From Sporosarcina cyprini (lineage in GTDB: Bacteria; Bacillota; Bacilli; Bacillales_A; Planococcaceae), in NCBI RefSeq assembly GCF_022048975.1, contig NZ_JAKMHX010000030.1, positions 620,001 to 684,000 of the forward strand: 64,000 bases of DNA, given 5' to 3'. The notes beneath the pieces are model-generated. The model did not search any database. It saw only the letters and a list, made by a program, of their open reading frames with translations, and was not told the origin of the DNA. Within the stretch, counting starts at the first letter, position 1. Every line of letters begins with the position of its first letter. This document shows positions 37,783 through 49,400 of this stretch, one piece after another. Made by a program: the position numbers and the translations under genes.

Positions 37783-37796
37783 CTAAAACGCTTACA
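37783..37796. promoter_or_regulatory. Catabolite-responsive element (cre) at the citZ start
   Basis: CTAAAACGCTTACA matches the CcpA consensus TGNAARCGNWWWCA in its last 12 positions; only the leading TG is lost. It sits directly downstream of the citZ -10, where CcpA binding would block transcription. A weaker match (GGAAACGCTTG) lies beyond the -35. Confidence 0.6.
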
Positions 37797-37802
37797 TGAA
37801 CC

Positions 37803-37831
37803 ATTATAATCAAACTTGACAGATTTGTGAA
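37803..37831 (-). promoter_or_regulatory. Sigma-A promoter of citZ
   Basis: On the minus strand -35 TTCACA and a perfect -10 TATAAT are separated by exactly 17 bases, about 95 bases ahead of the citZ start. Confidence 0.75.
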
Positions 37832-37883
37832 TGGAAACGCTTGTTTTGTTTTAATTCTCCATTGAAAAGGATGGTCTAAAGCA

Positions 37884-38861
37884 ATGAAAAACCGTCTAAA
37901 GCAGCAAAATATGGACTATGCCAGGATATTGTTGCAATGGCTGCCTGCTCTTGTTGCCTGTCTCCTCGTCTTTATCGTGCCGCCGATTGCCATTGCTGTC
38001 ATACTGGCCTACTTCACAGCACCCTTTCTGCATGCAATCCGCGCTATTTTCAAACTGCCTTTATCATTATCCACCTTGATCGTCATGTTGGTATTTCTTT
38101 TCCTATTCAGCACCTTTACACTGATGACGCTGCACGGCCTGATGGATACTGTACCGACAATCGAACGGCATATTCTTCCTTTTACAGGGAATGCCGATCT
38201 GTCCGGCAAGGTTTTTTCCTTCATGGAGGAAAAAGTCGTGCAATACGGCCAATCTCTTCTGGAGCATGCCGTCTCTTTTCTCACTAAGCTGTTCCAGCAA
38301 ATATTCAACCTTTTCCTGTTCCTTGTCGCGTATTTTTTCGCATTGCGGGAATCCGGAAAGAACCGGTTTTGGTTTCTGCTCTATTTTCCGGTTTCCATGA
38401 GATCCGCAGCCAAACGGGTATTCATGAAGTCCGGAGAGTTAATTGGGACATTCCTGTTTGTCGAAGCTCGTTTATTCCTGGCAACGTACATCACGCTATC
38501 GATCGGATTCAGTCTGCTCCGGTTTGAAGCCCCTTTGGGTAGTGCATTTCTCGTGTCATTGATCGACAGTCTGCCCTTTCTCGGAATTGGCCTATTCTTG
38601 CTCCCGATGGCAGCCTTCTTTATCTATACGGATCAATTGACTGTGGGAATTTCTTTATTGTTGCTATATGTATTTATCTTAGTGACAAGACAAATGCTGG
38701 AGTCGTATTTCTATGCTTCCTCTTTCCGTTTGAAACCGATCCATGCATTTATCGTCACGGCATGTTCCGTTTATCTATTCGGGCTTCCCGGCATCCTGCT
38801 GACGCCATTTCTGTTATTCGCGGCGCTGAAAGTGAAGGAGCATCCTCTGTTCAACGGATGA
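37884..38861 (+). CDS. ytvI: AI-2E family transporter YtvI
   Basis: Polytopic membrane protein of 325 residues, about seven to eight hydrophobic segments, of the AI-2E/PurR-permease-like family (PF01594). The conserved C-terminal segment SLIDSLPFLGIGLFLLPMAA is clear. Homologues are sodium/proton antiporters or autoinducer exporters; the substrate of YtvI is not established. In B. subtilis ytvI is adjacent to fxsA (ytwI) and citZ, as here. It diverges from citZ. The last 11 bases of the gene overlap the 3' end of the convergent fxsA gene. Confidence 0.88.
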   Translation: MKNRLKQQNMDYARILLQWLPALVACLLVFIVPPIAIAVILAYFTAPFLHAIRAIFKLPLSLSTLIVMLVFLFLFSTFTLMTLHGLMDTVPTIERHILPFTGNADLSGKVFSFMEEKVVQYGQSLLEHAVSFLTKLFQQIFNLFLFLVAYFFALRESGKNRFWFLLYFPVSMRSAAKRVFMKSGELIGTFLFVEARLFLATYITLSIGFSLLRFEAPLGSAFLVSLIDSLPFLGIGLFLLPMAAFFIYTDQLTVGISLLLLYVFILVTRQMLESYFYASSFRLKPIHAFIVTACSVYLFGLPGILLTPFLLFAALKVKEHPLFNG

Positions 38862-39234
38862 CGATGCTCCCGTTCTGCATTTTCTTGTGCAGCCACTTTA
38901 CTATGAACGGCCTGATGAGTTTTCTCGGTCCGGGGAATAAAAGCAGCAATCCGCACAAATCAGTGATAAACCCTGGCATGATCAACAGAATGCCTCCTAT
39001 AAAGATGCAAATGCTGTCAATGAGCGCATTACCGGGTGTTTCCATTGTACGCATCCTCGCTTGGAGATCACGCCACGCTTTCAGGCCTTGCCGTTTTGCC
39101 AAGTACGCTCCCCCGACTGCTGTCAGGAACACTAATGCTATTGTCGGGAATACGCCGAGTGTTTTTCCAGAATAAATCAATACAGCGATTTCCGTAGAAG
39201 GGATTAGGATAAACGCTAAAACTAGCCATCTCAT
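38851..39234 (-). CDS. fxsA: FxsA family membrane protein
   Basis: Cytoplasmic-membrane protein of 127 residues with about three helices (residues 2-18, 25-43, 68-95). It shows the family pattern PSTEIAVLIYSG, GGAYLAKRQGLKAW and GGILLIMPGFITDLCGLLLL. In E. coli FxsA relieves phage T7 exclusion by the F plasmid; in Bacillales its role is unknown (YtwI). GGAGG nine bases before the ATG at 39234 fixes the start; the frame extends to 39297. Its 3' end overlaps ytvI on the other strand. Confidence 0.92.
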   Translation of the reverse strand: MRWLVLAFILIPSTEIAVLIYSGKTLGVFPTIALVFLTAVGGAYLAKRQGLKAWRDLQARMRTMETPGNALIDSICIFIGGILLIMPGFITDLCGLLLLFPGPRKLIRPFIVKWLHKKMQNGSIVIR

Positions 39235-39393
39235 TGGATTCCAGCCTCCTATCAAGTGGAGTTGAAAGTTGAGGCAATTAAACCGGCCGCTGGACATGCA
39301 TTAGAGGTAGCCCATTTCCTCTTACTTTCAGGCAAACTTACCCGTCAACACGAATTGGCCGGTTCCTCACTCAACAATCATTCTCCGTATAGC

Positions 39394-39430
39394 AAAAGGC
39401 TGCTTTCCGTTCATCCAAAAGCAGCCTTTC
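39394..39430 (-). terminator. Intrinsic terminator of pfkA-pyk
   Basis: On the minus strand AAAGGCTGCTTT and AAAGCAGCCTTT form a perfect 12-bp stem with an 11-base loop, followed by TTGC. It starts about 29 bases after the pyk stop codon. Confidence 0.82.
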
Positions 39431-39458
39431 ACCAATTGTTTATAAAATAAAAGAAATG

Positions 39459-41222
39459 TTACAGTACCCGTGCGTGGCCATTATAAACGACACCGGATTC
39501 TGCATCCATTGTAATATCATTGCCATGAATAATCACTTCGGTCGCTTTTTCCACTCCGACGATAACAGGGATGCCGAGGCTAAGTCCAACTACAGCTGCA
39601 TGGCTTGTCAGTCCGCCTTCCTCTGTTATTAGTCCCGCACACTTTTCAATCGCTTGCATCATATCTTTATCGGATGAATTCGTGACCAAAATTGCGCCTT
39701 CTGTGTCATATGCAAGAGCTTCTTGTGCGTTATGCGCGACAACTGCCCGGCCAAATGCGACGGATTTTCCAATCCCTTGGCCGCGAGCCAGCATATCTCC
39801 GATCACATGGATTTTCATCAAGTTCGTCGTGCCCGCTTCTCCAACCGGTACACCTGCTGTGATGATGACCACATCGCCGTGAGTGACATATTGATGCTTT
39901 ACGCTTTCTTCCACTGTATCCTGCAAGACCTCGTCAATTGACTTCACTTTCTTGCTGATAATTGGATAGATGCCCCAAACGAGAGATAGTTTCTTCGCGC
40001 AGACTGCCGAAGAACTGACAGCGATAATTGGGCAGCCCGGACGGTATTTAGCGATCATTTTTGCGGTATGTCCGCTTTCCGTCGGCGCCAGCACCGCTTT
40101 TACCTTCAAATTGATGGCCGTATAAGCTGCAGCTTGTCCGATCGCTTCTGTCATATTGCCATGCTTTTCACGTCTCCGCGTTGATACGACGGAGCGATAA
40201 TCGATTGCATCTTCTGTTGTGATGGCAATGCGGTCCATCGTGCGTACCGATTCTACAGGGTACAGGCCGGCAGCCGTTTCACCTGAAAGCATGATCGCAT
40301 CAGATCCATCGAGGATCGCATTCGCTACGTCACTCGCTTCCGCACGTGTCGGACGTGGATTGCGTTGCATCGAATCAAGCATCTGTGTTGCCGTAATGAC
40401 CGGTTTGCCTGCTTGATTACATTTCTCGATCATCTTTTTCTGTACGAGTGGTACTTCCTCTGCAGGGATTTCAACGCCTAAGTCACCGCGCGCTACCATC
40501 AATCCATCAGAAACGGTTAAAATCTCATCGAGGTTTTCAACGCCCTCCTGATTTTCGATTTTCGGAATGATGTGGATGTCCGTTCCATTGTTTTTCTCAA
40601 GCAATTCACGGATTTCCATTACATCGGAAGCACGGCGCACGAAGGAGGCAGCGATAAAGTCCACACCTTCCGAGATACCGAAAAGAATATCTTCTTTATC
40701 TTTTTCCGTAATGCCAGGCAATTGAACAGAAACGCCAGGAACGTTGACCCCTTTTTTGTTTTTAAGAGTCCCGGAATTAATGACGATCGTGTGGATCAAG
40801 CCTTGTTCCTTGTCTTTCCCTGTTACCTCCAATTGGATTAAACCATCATCCAATAGGATGGTAGAGCCTGTATCTACATCTTCGATCAATTTTTCATAAG
40901 TGACGGAAAACATATCCTCATTTCCGATAACTTCTTTCATAGAAATATCAATCGACTTGCCTGTAATCAATTCCACTTGCCCGTTTTCCATCGTATGCGT
41001 CCGGATTTCAGGGCCTTTCGTGTCCAATAGGATCCCGACGATTTTCCCTTTCTTGTCCGCTGCTTCTCTAATAGAACGGATCCGTGCGCGATGTTCTTCA
41101 TGCGAGCCGTGTGAAAAATTCAAACGGGCTACATTCATGCCTGCATCGATTAAACTTTCAAGAGTTTCAGGCGCCTCACTTGCCGGCCCGATCGTACATA
41201 CTATTTTCGTTTTTCTCATCAT
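39459..41222 (-). CDS. pyk: Pyruvate kinase with C-terminal PEP-utiliser domain
   Basis: Last step of glycolysis: PEP + ADP gives pyruvate + ATP. The 587 residues comprise the barrel ([65 protein letters not shown]). An allosteric C-domain follows, then an extra domain of about 110 residues ([31 protein letters not shown]) related to the phosphohistidine domain of PEP synthase. This extension is typical of Bacillus-type pyruvate kinases. It lies 46 bases downstream of pfkA, forming a glycolytic pair. Confidence 0.97.
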   Translation of the reverse strand: MMRKTKIVCTIGPASEAPETLESLIDAGMNVARLNFSHGSHEEHRARIRSIREAADKKGKIVGILLDTKGPEIRTHTMENGQVELITGKSIDISMKEVIGNEDMFSVTYEKLIEDVDTGSTILLDDGLIQLEVTGKDKEQGLIHTIVINSGTLKNKKGVNVPGVSVQLPGITEKDKEDILFGISEGVDFIAASFVRRASDVMEIRELLEKNNGTDIHIIPKIENQEGVENLDEILTVSDGLMVARGDLGVEIPAEEVPLVQKKMIEKCNQAGKPVITATQMLDSMQRNPRPTRAEASDVANAILDGSDAIMLSGETAAGLYPVESVRTMDRIAITTEDAIDYRSVVSTRRREKHGNMTEAIGQAAAYTAINLKVKAVLAPTESGHTAKMIAKYRPGCPIIAVSSSAVCAKKLSLVWGIYPIISKKVKSIDEVLQDTVEESVKHQYVTHGDVVIITAGVPVGEAGTTNLMKIHVIGDMLARGQGIGKSVAFGRAVVAHNAQEALAYDTEGAILVTNSSDKDMMQAIEKCAGLITEEGGLTSHAAVVGLSLGIPVIVGVEKATEVIIHGNDITMDAESGVVYNGHARVL

Positions 41223-41268
41223 TACTACGCCCTTTCGCTTTTAGTCCGTCGTTACGGGCAACATGCCA

Positions 41269-42246
<978 letters not shown>

Positions 42247-42262
42247 TTATGTATCATAAATA

Positions 42263-42293
42263 AAAACGAAAAGATGCGGAAAGGATCCGCATC
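42263..42293 (-). terminator. Terminator between accA and pfkA
   Basis: On the minus strand GATGCGGA and TCCGCATC form an 8-bp stem with a 5-base loop, then TTTTCGTTTTTATTT. It starts a few bases after the accA stop codon and overlaps the space where pfkA would need a promoter. Confidence 0.78.
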
Positions 42294-42298
42294 CACGC

Positions 42299-43252
42299 TT
42301 ATTCAGTAAATACCCCGACATTTCTATATTTCTCATAGCGATCCTGGATTAAACTATCCCCATCCATTCCCTTAAAGGCAGACAATGATTTCTCAATGGC
42401 TTCCTTAATAAAAACAGATTGGGCTTTTGGATCTCTGTGAGCTCCGCCCATTACTTCTGGAACAATGCCGTCAATAATCCCCATTTCCTCCAAATGCGGT
42501 GCTGTAATTTTCATCGCCTCCGCCATCTGCTTTGCCAATGAGGAATCGCGCCAGAGGATGGATGCAGCGCCTTCTGGAGAAATAACCGAGCACCATGAAT
42601 TTTCCAGCATCAATAAATGATTTGCGACACCGATTGCCAAGGCACCGCCGCTCGCCCCTTCCCCGATGACAATGGAGATGACGGGCACTTTCAATCCAGC
42701 CATTTCAATAAGGTTGCGTGCGATCGCTTCACTTTGGCCGCGTTCTTCCGCGGCTTTGCCGGGGTATGCCCCTTTAGTATCAATTAAGCAAATAATAGGC
42801 CGGTTAAATTTCTCCGCCTGCTTCATCAAACGAAGAGCTTTACGATAGCCCTCTGGATGCGGCATGCCGAAATTCCGTTTGACGTTCTCTTTCGTATCCC
42901 GTCCACGTTGCTCCCCGATAACTGTTACCGGCATGTCTCCGAAAAATGCAATGCCCCCAACAATTGCTGCGTCATCGCCAAATACCCGGTCACCATGCAG
43001 TTCGATGAAGTCATTGAAGATTTCATTTATATAATCGAGAGAAGTCGGACGCTGTGGATGCCTTGCCACTTGCACACGGTCCCATGGCTCCATGTTTTCA
43101 TAGATATCCTTCTCCAAATTTTTAAGCCGGATCTTCAGCTTTTCAATTTCATCGGACAAATCCACCTCAGAAGAATTGGTGAACTCCTCCAGCTCTTTGA
43201 TTTTTTCCTGCAGTTTAATAATAGGCTCTTCAAATGCCAACGTCTTACTCAT
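42299..43252 (-). CDS. accA: Acetyl-CoA carboxylase carboxyltransferase subunit alpha
   Basis: Half of the carboxyltransferase that moves CO2 from biotin to acetyl-CoA, making malonyl-CoA for fatty acid synthesis. The 317 residues have the N-terminal coiled coil and the crotonase-type core: [38 protein letters not shown] [19 protein letters not shown], and [20 protein letters not shown]. Its start overlaps the accD end by eight bases, which couples production of the two subunits in equal amounts. Confidence 0.97.
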   Translation of the reverse strand: MSKTLAFEEPIIKLQEKIKELEEFTNSSEVDLSDEIEKLKIRLKNLEKDIYENMEPWDRVQVARHPQRPTSLDYINEIFNDFIELHGDRVFGDDAAIVGGIAFFGDMPVTVIGEQRGRDTKENVKRNFGMPHPEGYRKALRLMKQAEKFNRPIICLIDTKGAYPGKAAEERGQSEAIARNLIEMAGLKVPVISIVIGEGASGGALAIGVANHLLMLENSWCSVISPEGAASILWRDSSLAKQMAEAMKITAPHLEEMGIIDGIVPEVMGGAHRDPKAQSVFIKEAIEKSLSAFKGMDGDSLIQDRYEKYRNVGVFTE

Positions 43253-44114
43253 GAGAATACACCTCTTTCGAATGAAGTCGCACGATTTTGGATAGTGTCT
43301 CTTTCATGCTTCCACGGTGAACCACCGCATCCAGCTGCCCATGAGTCAATTGGAATTCCGCAGTTTGGAAATCACTAGGAAGTTTTTCCCTGACTGTCTG
43401 CTCAATAACCCGTCTACCGGCAAAACCGATTAACGCCTTCGGTTCCGCCAGGTTAATATCCCCGACGGAAGCAAAACTTGCTGAGACCCCACCAGTCGTT
43501 GGATACGTCATGACGGAAATGAACAATAAATTCCGGTCTGCATGACGCTTCAAGGCAACGCTTGTTTTCGCCATTTGCATCAACGACAGAATACCTTCCT
43601 GCATACGTGCTCCACCGCTAGCTGAGAAAATAATGACAGGCAATCCGAGTTCAGTCGCTTTTTCGACAACGCGTGTAATCTTCTCTCCAACAACCGATCC
43701 CATCGAACCCATTCGGAAATGAGCATCCATGATCGCAACAGCCACTTCGTTGCCGCTCATTTTACCAATGCCTGTTAAAACAGCTTCATTCAACCCTGTT
43801 TTTTCAGCATCCGATTTTACTTTCTCCGTATATGAAGGGAAATTCAATGGATTCTCTGTCTTCAGGTGATCGTCCATGGAAACAAATGTCCCTTCATCAA
43901 ATAAGCATTCGACCCGCTCCCAAGCCGTCATTTTAAAGTGATGATCACATTTGGGACAGACCTTTGCAGTTTTCATCAAATCTTTTGTCAAAATGATTTC
44001 TTTGCATTCCGGACACTTTGTCATGAGCCCTTCCGGCACATCATTTTTCGCATCCTTCGATGGGATTGTAATAGATTGCTTCTTCTTGCTCTTCGTAAAT
44101 AGATCGCGTATCAT
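43245..44114 (-). CDS. accD: Acetyl-CoA carboxylase carboxyltransferase subunit beta
   Basis: Zinc-binding partner of AccA, 289 residues. The four-cysteine zinc ribbon is complete ([13 protein letters not shown], then [10 protein letters not shown]), followed by the carboxyltransferase fold with [20 protein letters not shown] and [17 protein letters not shown]. Its ATG overlaps the stop of the upstream GntR-type regulator (ATGA), so regulator, accD and accA form one overlapping operon. Confidence 0.97.
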   Translation of the reverse strand: MIRDLFTKSKKKQSITIPSKDAKNDVPEGLMTKCPECKEIILTKDLMKTAKVCPKCDHHFKMTAWERVECLFDEGTFVSMDDHLKTENPLNFPSYTEKVKSDAEKTGLNEAVLTGIGKMSGNEVAVAIMDAHFRMGSMGSVVGEKITRVVEKATELGLPVIIFSASGGARMQEGILSLMQMAKTSVALKRHADRNLLFISVMTYPTTGGVSASFASVGDINLAEPKALIGFAGRRVIEQTVREKLPSDFQTAEFQLTHGQLDAVVHRGSMKETLSKIVRLHSKEVYSHE

Positions 44115-44758
44115 TCCATTCTCTCCCCTTCAATTCGTTCAATCCATTGTCGATAGGCTGGCAACGCACAGTCCTCATCACCTTCCATCAGATGGATGAG
44201 AAAGGGTCCAACCAGTTGGCTTTCTTCCTTCGATATCACAACATCCAATGGAATTTTGCTGTATTGTTTTAATAAAAACCAGATTTTTAACGACAGTCGA
44301 TTCTCCGTTGCCACAATCATTTCACGTATCAAATCTTCACGGCGAACGGCGCCTTCCGTTTGCAGCTTCACGAGAAACCCTTCCCATACCGGCAACTGGC
44401 GCAAAGTCGGCTCTTCGCAGATGACGGCCACTGCCGCCTCCTCGTGAATCATTCTGGTACGGTTCACATCCAATTGAGAATTCGGCTGTTGCATGATGAA
44501 TGTAGAAAGAACTTCGACCATCTGATGTTTTTTAAAATCAGCGAGAAAAGTTCCTTCCCCTCTCCGCGTTTCAATTAAACCAAGCAATTCTAGGCTGCGC
44601 AACGCTTCCCGAACGGACGATCTTCCCACTTGGAGAGTCTCCGCCAGAACCCGCTCGGAAGGGAGTTTCCCTCCGGCTTTGATGCCTTCTTTTTTAATTA
44701 ATAAACGCAGCTCGCCTACGATCTCAAGGAACATTTTAGTTTGTTTAGGATTTTGCAT
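44111..44758 (-). CDS. GntR/FadR-family regulator of the acc operon
   Basis: Regulator of 215 residues. The winged helix-turn-helix occupies about residues 10-72 ([40 protein letters not shown]) and a short all-helical C-terminal effector domain follows. This is the FadR/PdhR branch of GntR. The gene overlaps accD by four bases, so it probably senses a fatty-acid or CoA-related signal and controls accDA and itself; a matching palindrome lies in its promoter. AAGGGG seven bases before the ATG at 44758 sets the start. The ligand cannot be told from sequence. Confidence 0.87.
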   Translation of the reverse strand: MQNPKQTKMFLEIVGELRLLIKKEGIKAGGKLPSERVLAETLQVGRSSVREALRSLELLGLIETRRGEGTFLADFKKHQMVEVLSTFIMQQPNSQLDVNRTRMIHEEAAVAVICEEPTLRQLPVWEGFLVKLQTEGAVRREDLIREMIVATENRLSLKIWFLLKQYSKIPLDVVISKEESQLVGPFLIHLMEGDEDCALPAYRQWIERIEGERME

Positions 44759-44791
44759 TCGAAAACCCCTTCGGTTTATCAATGATGATAA

Positions 44792-44806
44792 AGTGGTCTG
44801 ACCACT
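44792..44806. promoter_or_regulatory. FadR-type operator upstream of the GntR-accDA operon
   Basis: AGTGGTCTGACCACT is a perfect 7-bp palindrome with a single central base. Its core TGGTCnGACCA is the typical target of FadR/PdhR-type GntR regulators. It lies 34 bases before the regulator gene and just after the likely transcription start. Confidence 0.75.
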
Positions 44807-44816
44807 ACTATTCACT

Positions 44817-44845
44817 AGGATACAGAAATTAGGCTTATTCGTAAA
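44817..44845 (-). promoter_or_regulatory. Candidate sigma-A promoter of the GntR-accDA operon
   Basis: On the minus strand -35 TTTACG and -10 TATCCT, each matching four of six consensus bases, are separated by 17 bases. The palindrome at 44792-44806 would fall at about +4 to +18. Confidence 0.5.
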
Positions 44846-45156
44846 GGGATATAGGAAAAAATGAGAGAAGAGCCATGCAAATAATCGATTAGCACCAGCA
44901 ATAAAAGAGGCAAATGAAATTTCAAGATCACCTCTACAAGTGAAAAAATCACCTGTGGAATGACTACGATGTTTGGTTTTAAAGTACTCGTGTAGAGTCG
45001 CTATCTTTTAGACTTACTCCACCTTTCATAACTTCTTCATTGTTTCCCTCACTATTTCTTAAGATTTTATATTTATAATTTTACTTTGTTATACGCAGCT
45101 TATTTTACAGAAGTAGAAGTAGCCTATAAATAATCGTAAGAAAGAGGCAAATAATT
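44846..45156. other. Noncoding stretch between the acc operon and the DUF418 gene
   Basis: About 310 A+T-rich bases. No reading frame resembles a gene on either strand. The part nearest the DUF418 start has several TATA-like sequences (for example around 45070-45090), from which I could not choose a single promoter. No hairpin with a T-tract was seen. Confidence 0.6.
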
Positions 45157-46191
45157 ATGGAGCCAGTAATAAATAAGAATCGCATACACATGATTGACTT
45201 AGTTAGAGGATTTGCATTAATGGGTCTTCCATTCGTAAATGTGCTTGCTTTTTGGAGCTCAAACATTAACTTATCAGAATCCCAATACGATATCTGGGTT
45301 CAACGTTTTTTATATCTATTTGTTGAAGGGCGTTTTTACGCTATATTTTCTTTTTTGTTTGGATTAGGGCTTTGGATTTTCTTATCAAGGGCTAAACAGA
45401 AAAACGATAATCCCTACATTCTTTTTATTCGACGAATGTTTATCTTAGGTTTACTAGGGGCATTCCATGAGCTATTAAACCCTGGTGAAGCTTTATTGCT
45501 CTATGCAATTTTAGGAGTGCCTATTGTTTTTTTGGATAAGGTTCCAAAACAGATTAACTTAATAGTCGGTATGGCAGGCGTTATAATAGGAAGTTTTGTT
45601 GGAGTAAAATTGCTGCTGCCTTTACCTTTAATGATACTTGGGCTGGCATTCGGACAGTATCGGGTGTTTGAATTGTATTTAAAAAGGAGAAAAACATGGT
45701 TGATAGTGGCTGGCGCTTCGTTTGTTCTAACTAGTATTCTAGTCTCTTATTTATGGCAGCAAGCACCTGCCGACGGGCTAGTCAACTATATGGAAGGTGA
45801 GGAATTAACGGAAACACAAGTGTTATCCAATCGGGCTTTTTATGACTTTGCAGACTTGTCCTTGTCTTTTGCCCCCATTTTCTCTGTATGTTATGTTAGC
45901 TTCCTTGTTTTGCTTGAACCGTTACTGAAGAAATTTCTATTGCCATTGAATGCATATGGAAGAATGGCGTTGAGCAATTATATTGGGCAATCCATTCTAT
46001 TGTTTAGTATCGCATCGTTACTGCCAGATACGACCATTGTATCTTACACAACAGCAGCCATTATATGCTCCCTCGCTGTGCTCGCGCAGATGCTTTCCTC
46101 TTTCCTTTGGCTACGCTTTTTCAAGTATGGTCCAATTGAATGGCTTTGGAGATGCGGGACTTACTGGGAATGGCTTCCGATACGAAAGTAA
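45157..46191 (+). CDS. DUF418 family membrane protein
   Basis: Polytopic membrane protein of 344 residues with about eight to nine helices. The N-terminus (RIHMIDLVRGFALMGLPFVN) and the C-terminal DUF418 hallmark (RFFKYGPIEWLWRCGTYWEW) identify the YeiB/DUF418 family. Its role is unknown; an acyltransferase or transporter-like function has been suggested for relatives. GAAAGAGG precedes the ATG by about 10 bases. It is a lone plus-strand gene in a minus-strand region, visibly richer in A+T than its neighbours, at a spot where B. subtilis has malic enzyme gene ytsJ; later acquisition is possible. Confidence 0.88.
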   Translation: MEPVINKNRIHMIDLVRGFALMGLPFVNVLAFWSSNINLSESQYDIWVQRFLYLFVEGRFYAIFSFLFGLGLWIFLSRAKQKNDNPYILFIRRMFILGLLGAFHELLNPGEALLLYAILGVPIVFLDKVPKQINLIVGMAGVIIGSFVGVKLLLPLPLMILGLAFGQYRVFELYLKRRKTWLIVAGASFVLTSILVSYLWQQAPADGLVNYMEGEELTETQVLSNRAFYDFADLSLSFAPIFSVCYVSFLVLLEPLLKKFLLPLNAYGRMALSNYIGQSILLFSIASLLPDTTIVSYTTAAIICSLAVLAQMLSSFLWLRFFKYGPIEWLWRCGTYWEWLPIRK

Positions 46192-46334
46192 TCCGTTTTT
46201 ATGAAGCTAAATAAGTTGAAAAAATGTTGCCTACTCAGCAGGATAACGCGGATATTTTGCAGTACTTAATTGTTAAACAACGTTATCGTTATTTTTTACA
46301 TCGTGAAGTTGGTTAGATGAATTAACTCAATTTT

Positions 46335-46364
46335 TAACCCCGTTCCAGTGTGAACGGGGTTAAT
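46335..46364. terminator. Symmetrical hairpin between the DUF418 gene and dnaE
   Basis: TTAACCCCGTTC and GAACGGGGTTAA form a perfect 12-bp stem with a 6-base loop between two convergent genes. No long T-run follows on either side, so it may be a weak bidirectional terminator. Confidence 0.55.
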
Positions 46365-46451
46365 TAGTTTACGCTTTTCTAGTTGAATAACTTTTCATTA
46401 CAAATGCCTATTCTAACTCTTTGTATACACTTGTATCCCTAATAAAGAACA

Positions 46452-49400
46452 CTATATCTTTTTAACGGATTGAACGAGGATTTGCGGCTGTCCATGCCTG
46501 TGTTCAACCGTTCCCTCCAACTGGAGCATTGACAATTCCTCGAAAAACTTGCTGTAGGCGGCATAAGGCTTCGGAAAGCACGTACAGGATATTTCTCCGG
46601 TCTCGTCCTGCAGTTTTAAGAAAGCCATAGCTTCCCCTTTCTTCGTCCTGATCCGTTTTACTTCAATCAGCAAACCGGCAATGTGTACATGGCCTTTCTC
46701 TGCCACTTCCATAACAGAGCCTATATCCGCCACACGGATTCCGATTGTTTTTTTCATTTCCACAGCTGGATGTTCGGACAGATAGAATCCGAGCACTTCC
46801 CTTTCACTTTCCAGCTGCATCATCATCGGCATCGTTCCGGCTGGTGTATATTTAGGATTTGCAATTGAGAAGATGACATCATGCAATAGATCATCTCCTT
46901 CAGGGCTGACAAAAACTGCATGATTTTTTGCCGCTTCAATCGACGCCAGCAGCACCGCCCTGTTTTGTCCAAACTCATCTAACGCACCCGCTTGAATTAA
47001 TGGCCGGATGGACTTCTCCTGAAACGAGGAACCGCCGATCGAAGCAGCCATATCAAATAGGGACTTCCATTTCCCTGCCGTGCTCCTAGCTTTGCGCAGG
47101 GCATCGTAAAAGGTCGGTGTCACCCCTTTAATGGCTCCGAGACCAATTCGGACCGAACCATTTTCCACCGTGTGCATATATTTGCTTTTCGAGACGGAAG
47201 GAGGAAGTATCGATATGCCATGATTCTTCATTTCCCTTATTAGCTCCATTGTCTTGTCCTGGTTCCCTGATGCCATTGAAAGAAGAGCGGCATAGAAATA
47301 GGCCGTTTGATTCGCCTTCAAATAGGCGAGCTGATACGAAATCAAGGAATATGCGACAGCATGGCTCTTCGGAAAGCCGTAATCTGCAAACTTTACGATC
47401 AAATCATATATTTGAGCGGCCGCCTGTTCCGGCACTTGATTGGAAGCGGCGCTTTTCACGAAGTGCATTCGCTCCTGCTGCAGTATCTCTCTCTTTTTCT
47501 TGCTGATCGCCCTTCGAAGCAAATCAGCTTCAGCCATGGAGAACCCCGCAACCCGGACGGCAATTTGCATGATCTGTTCCTGATAGACAATAATTCCGTA
47601 TGTTTCCTGCAAGACTGGTTCTAGTAGAGGATGGATATAGTTTACTTGTTCCATTCCTTTTTTACGCCTGCTATAAGAAGGGATGTTTTCCATCGGTCCG
47701 GGACGATATAAGGCGTTAATGGCATACAGATCCTCAAATCGAGTGGGAGCAATGAGCCTAAGTGCATCCCGCATGCCGCCTGATTCAAATTGAAAGACTC
47801 CTGTCATATCGCCTTTACGAAACAACTCAAATGTTTTTTCATCTGTCAGCGGAATGGCCCCAAAATCGATTTTCTTGCCCGTGTCATATTCAATCATCGA
47901 ACGGATTCGATCCATAAAAGTTAAATTCCGCAACCCGAGGAAATCCATTTTCAGCAGTCCTTGTTCTTCAACGTCCCCCATCGCCCACTGGGTTAAATAA
48001 ATGCCTTCCCCTCCGCTTTGAACGGGCACAGTCTCGACGAGCGGAGTCGGTGACAGGACGACTCCGGCAGCATGGGTCGAAGCGTTGCGTGGAAGTCCCT
48101 CAAGTGAAATGGCAGCAGCGAGCCATTTTTCGCGGGTACGATCAATGGCAAGCCATTTCTGCAAAGCGGTAGATTTCGAAACGATATCGGGTAATCTTCT
48201 CCCTTGCCCGTCTTGGATCTCTCTCGATAGAAATGCCATTTCTTCATTGGAAAAATCAAAAACTCGCGCCACATTCCGAGCTACGGACTTGGCAGAAAGC
48301 GTTCCAAACGTAATGATTTGTGCCACATGATGCTTCCCATATTTCCGGGCCACATAGTCAATCACTTCTGATCGGCGATGATCCGCGAAATCGATGTCGA
48401 TGTCCGGCATAGTCACCCGGCCCGGATTTAAAAAGCGCTCAAAAATGAGTCCGTATTTTATGGGATCCACATCTGTAATACCTAAGGAAAATGCCACCAA
48501 TGAGCCCGCGGAAGAACCACGTCCAGGTCCAGTCAATATGCCTTCTTCTTTTGCGAAGCGCATGAAATCCTCGACAATGAGAAAATAATCCGCAAATCCC
48601 ATGTCGGCAATAACTTCCACTTCATAGCTCAGACGATTAACATATTCTTGAGCGGGATTCCCTACACGTTCTCTCAGACCAGCCGTACATCTCTTCACGA
48701 GCAAGCTTTTAGCCGTTTCCCCTTCCGGTACAGGAAAAACGGGCATCATTGGACGGCTTGGAGGCAGCTCCGCATTGCAGGACAGCAAAAGTTCAGCTGT
48801 CGCATCAAGCCATTCCAGTCGGTCTGCAAACCATTTCTTCCATTCTTCCTCTTCCGGCATATAAGCGGATTCATGCATAAACTTCGGTCTCATTGGATCA
48901 TTCAATTTATAGCCGGATCGGATGGCTTCTGCAACTTCGAAGGAAAAGCGATCTTCCTTCTGGATGTAGCGAGCTTCATGGCAAGCACAAATCGGAAGGT
49001 CCATCTCCTGTGCTAGCTCCACGCGTTCCTCTTCAGCCGGATGCCGGATGCCAGCAGGCCTGCTAACGCCGACAAATACACTTGACAGAGAGCATGCCTC
49101 ACGGACCGCCTGCAAATGACTCCTGAACTTCTCTCCGTCCCATGATCGATCTGTCGCAGGGCATACAACAATGCATCCGCTGCTATAAGCATGCAGCCAT
49201 TTTAACGGCAATGACTCCTCATCCCTCGTGGAGACGGCACTGCTGATTTTCAATAAATTTCTGTACCCCGCATCATCTTTGGCATAAATATAAAGCAGAA
49301 CTTTGTCCCCATCAGATAATTCAAGTTGAATCGATAATCCAAGAACAGGATGGATTCCACTCTCTTTTATCGCCTTATAAAAAGAGCGGATCCCATACAA

